Positions 8,335 to 16,313 of a stretch of 64,000 bases of DNA are shown here, one piece after another. The DNA comes from Acidimicrobiales bacterium (GTDB lineage Bacteria; Actinomycetota; Acidimicrobiia; Acidimicrobiales; SZUA-35): contig JAWKIO010000005.1 of NCBI GenBank assembly GCA_041394265.1, positions 868,001-932,000 of the forward strand, given 5' to 3'. Each line of letters starts with the position of its first letter. Position 1 is the stretch's first letter. Position numbers and translations under genes: made by a program. A model generated the notes under the pieces. That model ran no database searches. It worked only from the letters and a program-made list of their open reading frames with translations, and was not told where the DNA came from.

Positions 8335-9015
8335 TCAACGCAGACGACTCGGTCTCGCAGCGGTCCCTCGCAGCGACACGGTGACGACGACGACACACAG
8401 CGCCAGCGTGATGGCGGCATGGGTCAGACCGTCGCCAAGGGATCCGACGTCGGGACCGTCGACGGCGAACGTGCCCAGCTCCCTCGATGACCAGAACGGC
8501 AGCAGCCGCGAGTAGGTGTCGAACGGATTCACGATCGCCTGCAGGCCGGCGAAGAAGAAGAGCACGAGCGTTCCCTCGAGCTCGCGATCGAGCAGCGCGC
8601 CGACCGCCGTCCCGAGCCCGATGGCGACGAGGCAGGTCACGGCAAAGTCGAGTACGACCCCCGCCATGCTCCGTGGCTCGTCGATCGACACGATGAGGCT
8701 GAACACTGTGGTCAGCCCCGCCGCAGCGACGAGCAGTCCCAGCAGTCGCCCAAGGAGCAGGTGCGATCGACGAGCACCGGCGAGCCCGAGCCGGGGCTCG
8801 AGTTCTCGCGCCGACTGCGCGGCGAAGAAGGCGACCGTGCTGATCGACCAGCTGAGGCCGAAGGCCAGCGATCGGACCGCTCGGCCCACGGCGTCGTGCG
8901 ATACCAGGTAGAACACCAGCGGCATCGCCACCAAGATGGCGACGGTCAGGCGCCGTCGAGCAATCGCCAAGAGCGTGGTCCGGGCTCGGAGGGTCACCAA
9001 CGTGATCGTTGTCAT
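8335..9015 (-). CDS. ABC transporter permease (ABC-2-like)
   Basis: A 226-residue membrane protein with about six hydrophobic segments separated by short charged loops and no soluble domain, as expected for an ABC-2-type permease. Its ATG at 9015 overlaps the stop of the ATPase gene upstream as ATGA, so the two are co-translated. The substrate cannot be read from the sequence. With the PadR regulator and the ATPase it forms one three-gene operon, an arrangement common for drug- or stress-responsive exporters. Confidence 0.75.
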   Translation of the reverse strand: MTTITLVTLRARTTLLAIARRRLTVAILVAMPLVFYLVSHDAVGRAVRSLAFGLSWSISTVAFFAAQSARELEPRLGLAGARRSHLLLGRLLGLLVAAAGLTTVFSLIVSIDEPRSMAGVVLDFAVTCLVAIGLGTAVGALLDRELEGTLVLFFFAGLQAIVNPFDTYSRLLPFWSSRELGTFAVDGPDVGSLGDGLTHAAITLALCVVVVTVSLRGTAARPSRLR

Positions 9016-9830
9016 CGGGTCGGCAATCCTTCGATCTCGACCACCGACGTGGCGGTGCGCAAGGCGTCGGGCGCGTGGGAGGCAATGAGGGTCGAGCCGC
9101 CCTCGGATTGCCAGGCCCAGAGCAACTCCCAGAATCGGTGAGTGCTCTCGGCGTCCATCCCTTGGTAGGGCTCATCGAGGAGCAGGATCGACGGCGTTCC
9201 CATCAGGGCGATGATCACGCTCAACTTCTGCTGCGTCCCGCCCGACAACTCCCCGGCCCTGGGTGCCGCCGCGGCGTCCCAGCCGAGTTCGTCGGCCAGG
9301 CGTTGGCCCTCTCGGATGGCGGCGGGTGCGGCCAGCCCGGCCGCCACACCCGTCAGCGCGAAGTGTTCGGACGGTCGCAAGTAGGGGTCGAGCCCGCCGG
9401 ACTGCGGCACGTAGCCGATGGAGCCGTCGCAGTCGATGAAACCCGCGTCACGCGACTCGAGTCCGGCAATGATGCGCAGGAGGGTCGACTTGCCGGCACC
9501 ATTCGGACCGGTGAGCACCACCAGTCCCCCACTCGGCACGTCGCAGCTGACGTCGCTCAGCACCGGTCGTCGTCGGTAGCGCTTCGACACGCCTGACACC
9601 GTGAGCACGTTCGGCGCATCAGCCGCCACCAAACGCTGGCTTTGCCCGCCGATCGCAGCGATGATCTCGGCCGCGTAGTCGACCGGCGAGCCGAAGTGCT
9701 CGAAGGCGCCGACGTCGGCGTCGGACAGGAACCCGTCGGTCTCGACCAGGATCTCGGCCCGCTCCAGTGCTCGCAGACCGGCGAGCTCGAGTTCGTGGGC
9801 GAACGCATCGAGCCACGAGTCGTTTCTCAT
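9012..9830 (-). CDS. ABC transporter ATP-binding protein with an N-terminal HAAS-like domain
   Basis: A 272-residue protein. Residues about 80-272 form a complete nucleotide-binding domain: Walker A GPNGAGKST, Q-loop YVPQSGG, signature LSGGTQQKLS, Walker B ILLLDEP and switch His in ASHAPD. The first ~60 residues (MRNDSWLDAFAHELELAG onward) resemble the HAAS/DUF1700 domain, usually a separate membrane protein encoded next to PadR regulators. The ATG at 9830 overlaps the PadR stop as ATGA. It energises the permease encoded just downstream. The HAAS-ATPase fusion is the unusual point; the HAAS assignment is by pattern only. Confidence 0.82.
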   Translation of the reverse strand: MRNDSWLDAFAHELELAGLRALERAEILVETDGFLSDADVGAFEHFGSPVDYAAEIIAAIGGQSQRLVAADAPNVLTVSGVSKRYRRRPVLSDVSCDVPSGGLVVLTGPNGAGKSTLLRIIAGLESRDAGFIDCDGSIGYVPQSGGLDPYLRPSEHFALTGVAAGLAAPAAIREGQRLADELGWDAAAAPRAGELSGGTQQKLSVIIALMGTPSILLLDEPYQGMDAESTHRFWELLWAWQSEGGSTLIASHAPDALRTATSVVEIEGLPTR

Positions 9831-10168
9831 GCTTGGGCGCCGATCGCCAGTACGGCTGCCACCGAGGTGGCGAATTCGCCCCACAGGGCCGCGTTGCCGG
9901 CCAGCTCTGCCCGCCCTGCGTCGCTGAGCCGGTAGTACTTGCGGCCGGGCCCACCCTCGCCAGCCCGCCACTCGGCCGACAGGAGCTGCTGCTTCTCCAG
10001 CCGCAAGAGCGCCGGGTAGAGCGTACCTCCGGGGATGCGGCCGAGTCCGGCCGCTTCGAGTCGCCCGGCCAGTTCATAGCCGTAGGCCTCACCTTCGGAC
10101 AGCAGAGAGAGCAGGCACGGATCGAGGACACCCCGAAGCCAGCCGGCAGGAAGCATGGATTCCGACAT
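9827..10168 (-). CDS. PadR-family transcriptional regulator
   Basis: A 113-residue winged-helix repressor of the short PadR class: LLSEGEAYGYELAGRLE, then GGTLYPALLRLEKQQLL as recognition helix and GPGRKYYRLSDAGRAELA as the wing. Such proteins dimerise through a C-terminal helix and repress neighbouring transporters. It is the first gene of the PadR-ATPase-permease operon and its stop overlaps the ATPase start. No SD is visible; a perfect 7-bp-arm inverted repeat begins at the start codon, pointing to autoregulation of a nearly leaderless transcript. Confidence 0.88.
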   Translation of the reverse strand: MSESMLPAGWLRGVLDPCLLSLLSEGEAYGYELAGRLEAAGLGRIPGGTLYPALLRLEKQQLLSAEWRAGEGGPGRKYYRLSDAGRAELAGNAALWGEFATSVAAVLAIGAQA

Positions 10169-10186
10169 AGATAGAAAGCCTATCTA
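10168..10186. promoter_or_regulatory. Inverted-repeat operator at the PadR start
   Basis: TAGATAG-AAAGC-CTATCTA is a perfect inverted repeat with 7-bp arms and a 5-bp spacer, touching the first base of the padR ATG. Its position over the transcription start suits autorepression. The sequence differs from the classical PadR ATGT-N8-ACAT box, so the binding protein is inferred from position only. Confidence 0.6.
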
Positions 10187-10285
10187 GCTCGCGTGCCGCG
10201 CGTGGGTCACGACCCTCACGGCGACCAGTACCGTCGTCGTGTGCCCTGCCGTGTGCCCCGCTCGTCCCCCATCGCCCCCCTCGAA

Positions 10286-10388
10286 CTGTGCGTCAAACTT
10301 CCCACCCATCCCGTTCTGTGCGTCAAAGTTCCCGCAGACGACGCGTTTGGCGCACAGAACGGGGATGGCGGTGGGTTTGACGCACAGA
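10286..10388. repeat. Nested four-arm palindromic repeat (element D)
   Basis: Two forward copies of CTGTGCGTCAAA (10286 and 10316) are followed by two inverted copies (starting 10346 and 10377), so the outer and inner copies can pair to form one long nested hairpin. The stretches between arms are also partly complementary (CCACCCATCCC against GGGGATGGCGGTGG). The architecture equals that of the elements at 16975, 18142 and 39604, although the arm sequence differs. It lies between the divergent padR and META-domain genes and ends 8 bp before the GTG at 10397. Confidence 0.75.
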
Positions 10389-10396
10389 ATGGGTGC

Positions 10397-10855
10397 GTGG
10401 GGCGATGGCGGCGAGGTGGACCAACGGCGGCGGCGGTGGCGGGACTCATGGCGCTGCTGGGGGCAGGGTGTGCTCGCACCGGGTATGCGGCAGAGCCCGA
10501 CCCCGTCTTCGATGCGACATGGACGGTCGAGTCGATGGTGATCGATGGCGAGCCCGTCGACTTGGCGTCCGACGTGATCGTCGTCGACATCGACACCAGC
10601 CTCGCCTCGGTCGAGGCCGCAACCGGGTGCCGGACCCTGTTCGGTTCGTTCACCTTTCTCGACGACGGCCGAGCGGGCTTCACGTTGCCCGGCGGGACCA
10701 AGCCGGCATGCGACGACGACACCGAGCCGTGGCTCCTCGCCATCGACCGATCCTTCGCTTCCGCCATCGGAGCGGTCGAGACCTGGTCGACCAGCGGTGA
10801 CGAGCTGACACTTTCGGGCCCCGACAGCGAGCTGGTGCTACTCCGAGCCGGCTGA
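10397..10855 (+). CDS. META-domain (DUF306-like) lipoprotein
   Basis: A 152-residue predicted lipoprotein. From the GTG at 10397 the protein starts with a WRR-containing n-region, a hydrophobic core and the lipobox LLGAGC. The mature part follows the META/HslJ pattern: WTVESMVIDGEPV, then an ATGCRTLFGSF-type GCN/G loop, a hydrophobic strand, a Cys near KPACDDD and a final LTLSGPDSELVLLR strand. META domains are found in surface proteins linked to heat or antibiotic tolerance, but no biochemical role can be assigned. The start is uncertain, since a palindromic repeat occupies the promoter region and no SD is seen. Its 3' end overlaps the convergent methyltransferase gene by 18 bp. Confidence 0.65.
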   Translation: MGRWRRGGPTAAAVAGLMALLGAGCARTGYAAEPDPVFDATWTVESMVIDGEPVDLASDVIVVDIDTSLASVEAATGCRTLFGSFTFLDDGRAGFTLPGGTKPACDDDTEPWLLAIDRSFASAIGAVETWSTSGDELTLSGPDSELVLLRAG

Positions 10856-11992
10856 ATCCTGCGCTGCCTCGGGCGCAGCCGGTTCAGCGGTGGCGAGATC
10901 GGCGGGGTCAGGAGTGCGAGCCAGGAATTCGACGTTGATCCCTCCGTGGCCCAGCGAGGTCAGGGGCCGGAGCCGGTTGTCGGCCGTTCGGGCCAGCCGG
11001 GGGTCGGATGCGACGACCGCAAGTCCCCACTCCGGGCGGCGTTCTCGCACGACGGCCCCGAAGCGCTTGTAGAGCGCACCGAGATCACCGTCGCCGACTC
11101 GCTTGCCGTAGGGCGGATTGGAGGCGACCAGGCCGGGACCGGTCGCGCCGGTCAGGTGGGCGACGACCCGCTGCTCCACCTTCACGATGTCGCCAACCCC
11201 GGCCCGCTCGGCGTTCGCTCGGGTCGCCTCGACGGCGGCGGAATCTCGATCACTCGCCTCGATCACGAAGTCGACCTCTCGGGCCATCGACTTCGCCCCA
11301 CCGTTCACGCTGGCCCACGAACCGGTGTCGAAGTCGGGCCAGGTCTGGAAGGCAAACCGCCGAGCACCGCCGGGCGGCAGGTTGCGGGCAATGAGCGCCG
11401 CCTCGATGGCAATCGTTCCCGATCCACAGAACGGGTCGGCGACCGGGACCGTGCCGTCGTAGCCGGCGGCGAGCAAGAGCGCTGCGGCCATGGTGGGGCG
11501 CAGCGGCGCAACGCCGATGTCGACTCGCCAGCCGCGCCGGTGCAGGGGGATACCGCTGGAGTCGACGCTCACGGTGGCGATGTCGTGGTCGAATCGCACG
11601 ATGAACGGCTGCTCGGGTTCGCCGATCGAGGGCGGTCCGACGACCTGGTGCAGCCGCTGTGCGATGGCGTCGGTGTGGTAGAGCGCCGACTTGTGTGCGG
11701 TCACCCGGAACTGGGGCGCGTAGTCGTCGGCGATCCAGGTGGCCCAGTCGATCTCGGCCGCCCGCTCCTGCAGATGGGCGAAGTCGGTTGCTCGGAACTT
11801 GGCGATGCGGATCAGCACTCGCGCCGCGGTGCGTAGCCACACGTTGGCGGCGTAGAGCTGGCGAGGTGTCGCCCAGAACTCCACCACACCGTGGGCCCCG
11901 GGCTTCGGCTTGATGCCCAGAGCACGCAGTTCCTGCTCGCATACGGCTTCGAGACCGGGGGTGCAGATGGCGGCAGCTTCGAAACGCGACAT
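10838..11992 (-). CDS. THUMP-domain 23S rRNA guanine-N2 methyltransferase (RlmL-N-like)
   Basis: A 384-residue SAM-dependent RNA methyltransferase. The first ~160 residues match the ferredoxin-like plus THUMP RNA-binding module (GLEAVCEQELRALGI, then FRVTAHKSALYHTDAIAQRL). The Rossmann domain has motif I DPFCGSGTIAIEA near residue 187 and the catalytic NPPYG near 294, typical of N2-guanine methylation in the RlmL/Trm11 group. It lacks the second methyltransferase domain of E. coli RlmL, matching the shorter single-domain form. The ATG at 11992 follows GAAGGAA; an in-frame start 18 nt upstream is less likely. The C-terminal Ala/Glu-rich tail is probably disordered. Confidence 0.85.
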   Translation of the reverse strand: MSRFEAAAICTPGLEAVCEQELRALGIKPKPGAHGVVEFWATPRQLYAANVWLRTAARVLIRIAKFRATDFAHLQERAAEIDWATWIADDYAPQFRVTAHKSALYHTDAIAQRLHQVVGPPSIGEPEQPFIVRFDHDIATVSVDSSGIPLHRRGWRVDIGVAPLRPTMAAALLLAAGYDGTVPVADPFCGSGTIAIEAALIARNLPPGGARRFAFQTWPDFDTGSWASVNGGAKSMAREVDFVIEASDRDSAAVEATRANAERAGVGDIVKVEQRVVAHLTGATGPGLVASNPPYGKRVGDGDLGALYKRFGAVVRERRPEWGLAVVASDPRLARTADNRLRPLTSLGHGGINVEFLARTPDPADLATAEPAAPEAAQDSAGSE

Positions 11993-12078
11993 GGGTTCCT
12001 TCTCGAACAACGTGGGTGATCAGCCTGCACCTCGCTGCCCGAATCTCCAACTCCCGCCGGCCGTGCGAGAATCGGTGC

Positions 12079-12348
12079 ATGGGATTGCTCACGTGGATCA
12101 TCGCCGGACTGATCGTCGGGGCGGTTGCCAGGCTCCTCGTCCGAGGTCCGCATGCATTGGGCTGCATCGGCACGGTCGGACTCGGCATCATCGGCTCGAT
12201 CGTCGGCGGCACGGTGATCGACATCCTGGCCGGCCGCGGTTTCGATGTGGCGCCGAGCGGTTTCCTCGGCTCGGTGTTCGGCGCGGTCCTGCTCCTGGTA
12301 CTGGCCCGCATGTTCGGCGGGAACGGGCGTCAACCCAGTCGGTACTGA
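12079..12348 (+). CDS. GlsB/YeaQ/YmgE-family small membrane protein
   Basis: An 89-residue protein with three hydrophobic segments. The Gly-rich pattern IIAGLIVGAVARLLVRG, then GTVGLGIIGSIVGG and FLGSVFGAVLLLVLARMF, is that of the transglycosylase-associated (GlsB/YeaQ) family, linked to general stress responses. The ATG at 12079 is preferred because the first transmembrane segment begins there and a -10-like GAGAAT lies 6 nt upstream. It stands alone, divergent from the rRNA methyltransferase and convergent with the ABC exporter pair. Confidence 0.78.
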   Translation: MGLLTWIIAGLIVGAVARLLVRGPHALGCIGTVGLGIIGSIVGGTVIDILAGRGFDVAPSGFLGSVFGAVLLLVLARMFGGNGRQPSRY

Positions 12349-12411
12349 GCTGCGCCCGATTCGGCGAGGGTCGCCTTCGCTTCACGTCGCAGTCATGGCC
12401 ATCGAAAACGG

Positions 12412-14325
12412 TCAGGCTGATGTGTGGGCGTCCCAGCTCGCGAACATCGCGGCGTAGTGGCCGTTGTTGGCGACCAGATCGTCATGGGTGCCGAGCTCGA
12501 TGAGCCGACCACCGTCGATCACGGCGATCCGGTCGGCCCGCATGGCCGTGGCCAAGCGGTGGGCGATGACGATGGCCGTCCGCCCCTCGAGCACCACGTC
12601 GAGCGCTCGCTCGATGATCGTCTCCGACGCCAGATCGAGATTCGAGGTCGCCTCGTCGAGAACGAGGACCCGGGGTCTGGCCATGAAGGCCCGTGCGAGT
12701 GCCAGCAGCTGACGCTCGCCGCTCGACAACGACGAGCCGCGTTCGTGGACGATCGTGTCGATGCCATCGGGCAGCCGAGCGAGCATGTCGGACAAACCGA
12801 CCGCTGCGCAGGCTTCGAGGATCTCGGCCTCGGTGGCGCCAGGGCGAGCGAACGACACGTTGTCGCCGATCGTTCCGTTGAAGAGGAAGGGTTCCTGTGG
12901 CACCACACCGAGCTGAGACCGCAGCGAATGGATCGTGACCTCGCGCAGGTCGTGACCATCGAGTCGAACCGTGCCCGCCTGCGGGTCGTAGAAGCGAGTG
13001 ACGAGCTTCGCAACCGTGGACTTGCCGGCGCCGGTCGGCCCCACCACGGCGATCGTCTCGCCCGGTTCGATCACGAGATCGAGGTCGAACAGCACCGGCT
13101 CGTCGGGCGAGTATCCGAACGTGACCCCCTCGAGTTCGAGCCGACCCTCGATGGGTGGCAGCACGTGGGCGCCGGGGGCCTCGACCACACTCGGTTGGGT
13201 GGCGAGGAGCCCCCGGATCTTCGTGACGGCCGCCTGCCCTTGCTGGTACGAGTTGTACAACTGGACCAGTTGCTGGATCGGGGCGAAGAAGGCGGTCAGA
13301 TAGAGGAGGAAGGCGAACAGCTCGCCGACGGTCAACCGACCATCGAGCACCATGCGTCCACCGATCAGCAGCAGGAGCGCCTGACCGATGACCCCGATCG
13401 CCTCGTTCGCCGGGCCATAGATGGCACCGATCGTCGAGGCTCGCACGTTGGCGTCTCGGTGTTCGTTGACGACGTTGGCGTGATGGATGTTGTTGTGGCG
13501 GCGACGGTTGTTCGCCGTGATCACCCGCACCCCGGCCAGGCTCTCCGACAGATCAGCGAGCACGAGCGCGATCTTGTCGCGCACCAGGGCGTAGTTCCGC
13601 TCCGACGCCCGTTTGAACCACACGCTGAGGGCCAGCATGGACGGCACCACGATGACGAGCAGGATGGCCGCCAGCGTCGAGTTGAGGGTGAACATCACCA
13701 CCGTGATGATGACGAGCGTGAGCCCCTGCACCGCCAGGTTCACCAATCCGTCCTGGAACAGCACGGTCAGCGCGTCGATATCGGACGTCATGCGGGTCAT
13801 CAGGACGCCCGCCTTCTCCCGGGTGAAGAAGTCGAGCGACTGCCGCTGGAGGTGTGAGAACACCCGCACCCGCAGGTCGTACATCAGGCCCTCGCCCACG
13901 CGGTTGGCGAAGCGGATCCGTACCGCTCCCGCCACCAGGTTCACGACGATCGACGCCGCGTAGGCGAGCCCGATCCACCACAGGGCCGTCGTGTCTCGAG
14001 GCACGATGGCGCGGTCGATGCCGCGCTGCGTGAGGAGTGGCCCGGCCTGCAGCGACAGGGTCTCGATGATCACGAGAAGCCCGACAAAGACCAGCTTGTT
14101 GCGGTTCGGCGCCAGGAACGATCGGAGCGTGAACGGCTGCGTCTCCGCGCCCGCCTGGACGAAGGTGACGTTGGCCTTCGGGTGCTCGGGTTCGGTGTCG
14201 AGGATCGCCTTGGCTCGCTCCGCCAATTCGCTCGGCACGCCGGCGAACGGCAGGCCGTTGCGGGCGGCGGTCTGCGACGCCGACGGACCGGAGAACGGCG
14301 AGCCGGCGGGAGGTCCGAAACTCAT
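12412..14325 (-). CDS. ABC exporter half-transporter (heterodimer partner with canonical Walker B)
   Basis: A 637-residue fused membrane-ATPase protein of the MsbA/LmrA type. An N-terminal soluble stretch of ~80 residues precedes six transmembrane helices (~85-370). The nucleotide-binding domain has Walker A GPTGAGKST near 432, a degenerate signature LSSGERQ near 537 and Walker B VLVLDEATSNLD near 557 with the catalytic Glu present. The start ATG overlaps the stop of the upstream half-transporter as ATGA. The two proteins show complementary lesions expected for a heterodimeric exporter with one consensus and one degenerate ATP site. Substrate unknown; lipids, drugs or peptides are typical of the family. 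Confidence 0.9.
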   Translation of the reverse strand: MSFGPPAGSPFSGPSASQTAARNGLPFAGVPSELAERAKAILDTEPEHPKANVTFVQAGAETQPFTLRSFLAPNRNKLVFVGLLVIIETLSLQAGPLLTQRGIDRAIVPRDTTALWWIGLAYAASIVVNLVAGAVRIRFANRVGEGLMYDLRVRVFSHLQRQSLDFFTREKAGVLMTRMTSDIDALTVLFQDGLVNLAVQGLTLVIITVVMFTLNSTLAAILLVIVVPSMLALSVWFKRASERNYALVRDKIALVLADLSESLAGVRVITANNRRRHNNIHHANVVNEHRDANVRASTIGAIYGPANEAIGVIGQALLLLIGGRMVLDGRLTVGELFAFLLYLTAFFAPIQQLVQLYNSYQQGQAAVTKIRGLLATQPSVVEAPGAHVLPPIEGRLELEGVTFGYSPDEPVLFDLDLVIEPGETIAVVGPTGAGKSTVAKLVTRFYDPQAGTVRLDGHDLREVTIHSLRSQLGVVPQEPFLFNGTIGDNVSFARPGATEAEILEACAAVGLSDMLARLPDGIDTIVHERGSSLSSGERQLLALARAFMARPRVLVLDEATSNLDLASETIIERALDVVLEGRTAIVIAHRLATAMRADRIAVIDGGRLIELGTHDDLVANNGHYAAMFASWDAHTSA

Positions 14326-16226
14326 CGTTCGCCTCCGTCGGTCGTGGTTGCGTCATCGAGCGGGTCGGCGTCGACCTCGTCATCGAGATGGGCGAGCACT
14401 GCTGAGTAGCGAGGCTCGGACTCCATGAGGTCTCGATGGCGACCCGATGCAACGACGCGCCCCTCATCGAGCAGCAGCACCCGGTCGGCGAGGGCGATGG
14501 TCGAGAGCCGGTGGGCGATGACGATGGTGGTCCGCTCGGCGAGGCGCTGTTCGAGCGCAGCGTGGATCCGCTCCTCGACGAGCACGTCGATGGCGCTCGT
14601 CGCATCATCGAGCACGAGGATCTTCGGGTTCACCAGGAGCGAACGGGCGATGGCGATGCGCTGGCGTTGGCCGCCGGACAGGGTGTAGCCCCGTTCGCCG
14701 ACGACGGTGTCGTAGCCCTCGGGCAAGGCCGTGATGAAGTCGTGCGCCTGGGCGGCCTTGGCGGCGGCGATCACGTCGTCTCGGCTCGCGCCCGGACGGC
14801 CGTAGGCGATGTTGTCGGCCAAGCTCACCGAGAACAGGAAGGGGTCGTCGGCAACGAGACCGATGTTCGCCCGCAGGCTGACTTGGGTCAGGTCTCGAAC
14901 GTCGTGGCCATCGACCCTCACTGCACCGCTCGACTCGTCGATGTCGTAGTAGCGGCTGAGCAATCGGGCCACGGTCGACTTGCCCGAGCCGGTGCGGCCG
15001 ACGAGCGCCACGGTCTCCCCCGGCTCGATGCGGAAGCTGCAGTGTCGCAGCACGGGGTCGGCGGACTCGTAGCCGAAGGTGACGTCGTCGAACTCGATCT
15101 CACCCCGGACGTTGCGCAGGTGCGCCGCATCGGGCCGGTCGTGGACATCGGGCACCTCGTCGAGGATCTCGAAGATGCGCTCGGCTGATGCTTTCGCTCG
15201 CTGTCCGAGCATGAGGAACATGCCGAGCATGCGGAACGGCGCCTGCAGCATGGTGACGTAGGCGGTGAACGCGAACAATGTGCCCTCGGTGACCTCGCCC
15301 TGGATCACCAGCCAACCGCCGTAGACGAGCACCAGGCCCATGCCGACACGGGGCAGGTTCTCGATGAGGGGATTGTGGCTCGCCTGTGCGTCGGCGGTCT
15401 TGATGTTGGCCCAGCGCACCCTTGTGGCTGCATCGGCCAGCTGGTTGATCTGGCGCTCTTCGGCCCCGAACGATCGCACCACGCGCACGCCGTTGATGTT
15501 CTCGTCGACCGTCGTCGCCACCTCGGCCAGCCGGGACTGCACGATCCACGACAGCGGGAACACCTGGTTCCTGAGTAGGACGCCCATCCAATACACGCCC
15601 GGCAGCGGTGCGATGGCGACCAGCGTCAGTGGCACGTTGACCGACAGCATGAACCCGATCGCCAACGTGAACGTCAGTGTCGTCATCGAGATGAGCGGCG
15701 CGAAGGTCAGGAACATCTGGACCGAGCGGATGTCGGAGTTGGCTCGCGAGATCACCTGGCCGGACTGGGTGCGATCGTAGAAGCCGAACGACAGCTTGGT
15801 GAGATGGTCGTAGAGCAGGATGCGAAGGTCGGTGTCGATCTGGAACGCACCTCGGTACAACAGGAAGCGATACGTGAGCGTGAGCGCCGACCGGACGAGG
15901 CCGATCACGAGCACGGCGATCACGAACCGGTTCAGCCCGACCGATCGTTGGGTCAGCGCTTGGTCGATCGCCGAGCGCAGCACCGCCGGCAGTGCCACCT
16001 GCAGCAGCATCGCCGTGGCCGCCAGGGCGATGGTGCCGAAGTAGGTCAGGCGGTTGTCGAGGACGACCGGCAGCATGCGCCGGATCCACCCCAGGGATCG
16101 GTCGGGGTGCACGTTCGCCGTGGGAGCCGGGCGGGTGCGCTCGATCGCCACCGGCTCGAACTCGGTGCCATCCCAGCCTTCGTCGGCGGCACGTTCGAGT
16201 TCGACAACATCGGCAAGCAGATCCAT
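14322..16226 (-). CDS. ABC exporter half-transporter (heterodimer partner with degenerate Walker B)
   Basis: A 634-residue fused membrane-ATPase protein. After ~45 cytoplasmic residues come six transmembrane helices, then a nucleotide-binding domain with Walker A GRTGSGKST near 414, canonical signature LSGGQRQ near 517 and Walker B ILVLDDATSAID near 542. Asp replaces the catalytic Glu, as in TM287 of the TM287/288 exporter. Together with the LSSGE signature of its partner this builds one degenerate ATP site. The ATG at 16226 or the TTG at 16229 may start translation; TAGTGT ends 6 nt before the TTG, consistent with leaderless transcription. It is divergent from the DsbA-like reductase. Confidence 0.9.
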   Translation of the reverse strand: MDLLADVVELERAADEGWDGTEFEPVAIERTRPAPTANVHPDRSLGWIRRMLPVVLDNRLTYFGTIALAATAMLLQVALPAVLRSAIDQALTQRSVGLNRFVIAVLVIGLVRSALTLTYRFLLYRGAFQIDTDLRILLYDHLTKLSFGFYDRTQSGQVISRANSDIRSVQMFLTFAPLISMTTLTFTLAIGFMLSVNVPLTLVAIAPLPGVYWMGVLLRNQVFPLSWIVQSRLAEVATTVDENINGVRVVRSFGAEERQINQLADAATRVRWANIKTADAQASHNPLIENLPRVGMGLVLVYGGWLVIQGEVTEGTLFAFTAYVTMLQAPFRMLGMFLMLGQRAKASAERIFEILDEVPDVHDRPDAAHLRNVRGEIEFDDVTFGYESADPVLRHCSFRIEPGETVALVGRTGSGKSTVARLLSRYYDIDESSGAVRVDGHDVRDLTQVSLRANIGLVADDPFLFSVSLADNIAYGRPGASRDDVIAAAKAAQAHDFITALPEGYDTVVGERGYTLSGGQRQRIAIARSLLVNPKILVLDDATSAIDVLVEERIHAALEQRLAERTTIVIAHRLSTIALADRVLLLDEGRVVASGRHRDLMESEPRYSAVLAHLDDEVDADPLDDATTTDGGER

Positions 16227-16235
16227 CAACGGTCG

Positions 16236-16241
16236 ACACTA
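16236..16241 (-). promoter_or_regulatory. -10 element of the ABC exporter operon
   Basis: TAGTGT on the minus strand ends 6 nt before the TTG at 16229 and 9 nt before the ATG at 16226, matching the TANNNT-plus-start pattern of leaderless genes elsewhere in this window. Confidence 0.45.
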
Positions 16242-16313
16242 CGCCCGACCGACGCTTCGGGGAGAAATGCCGCCGATGGTTCGGTTCTGAAGCACCCGTG
16301 ACACACTGGGGCC

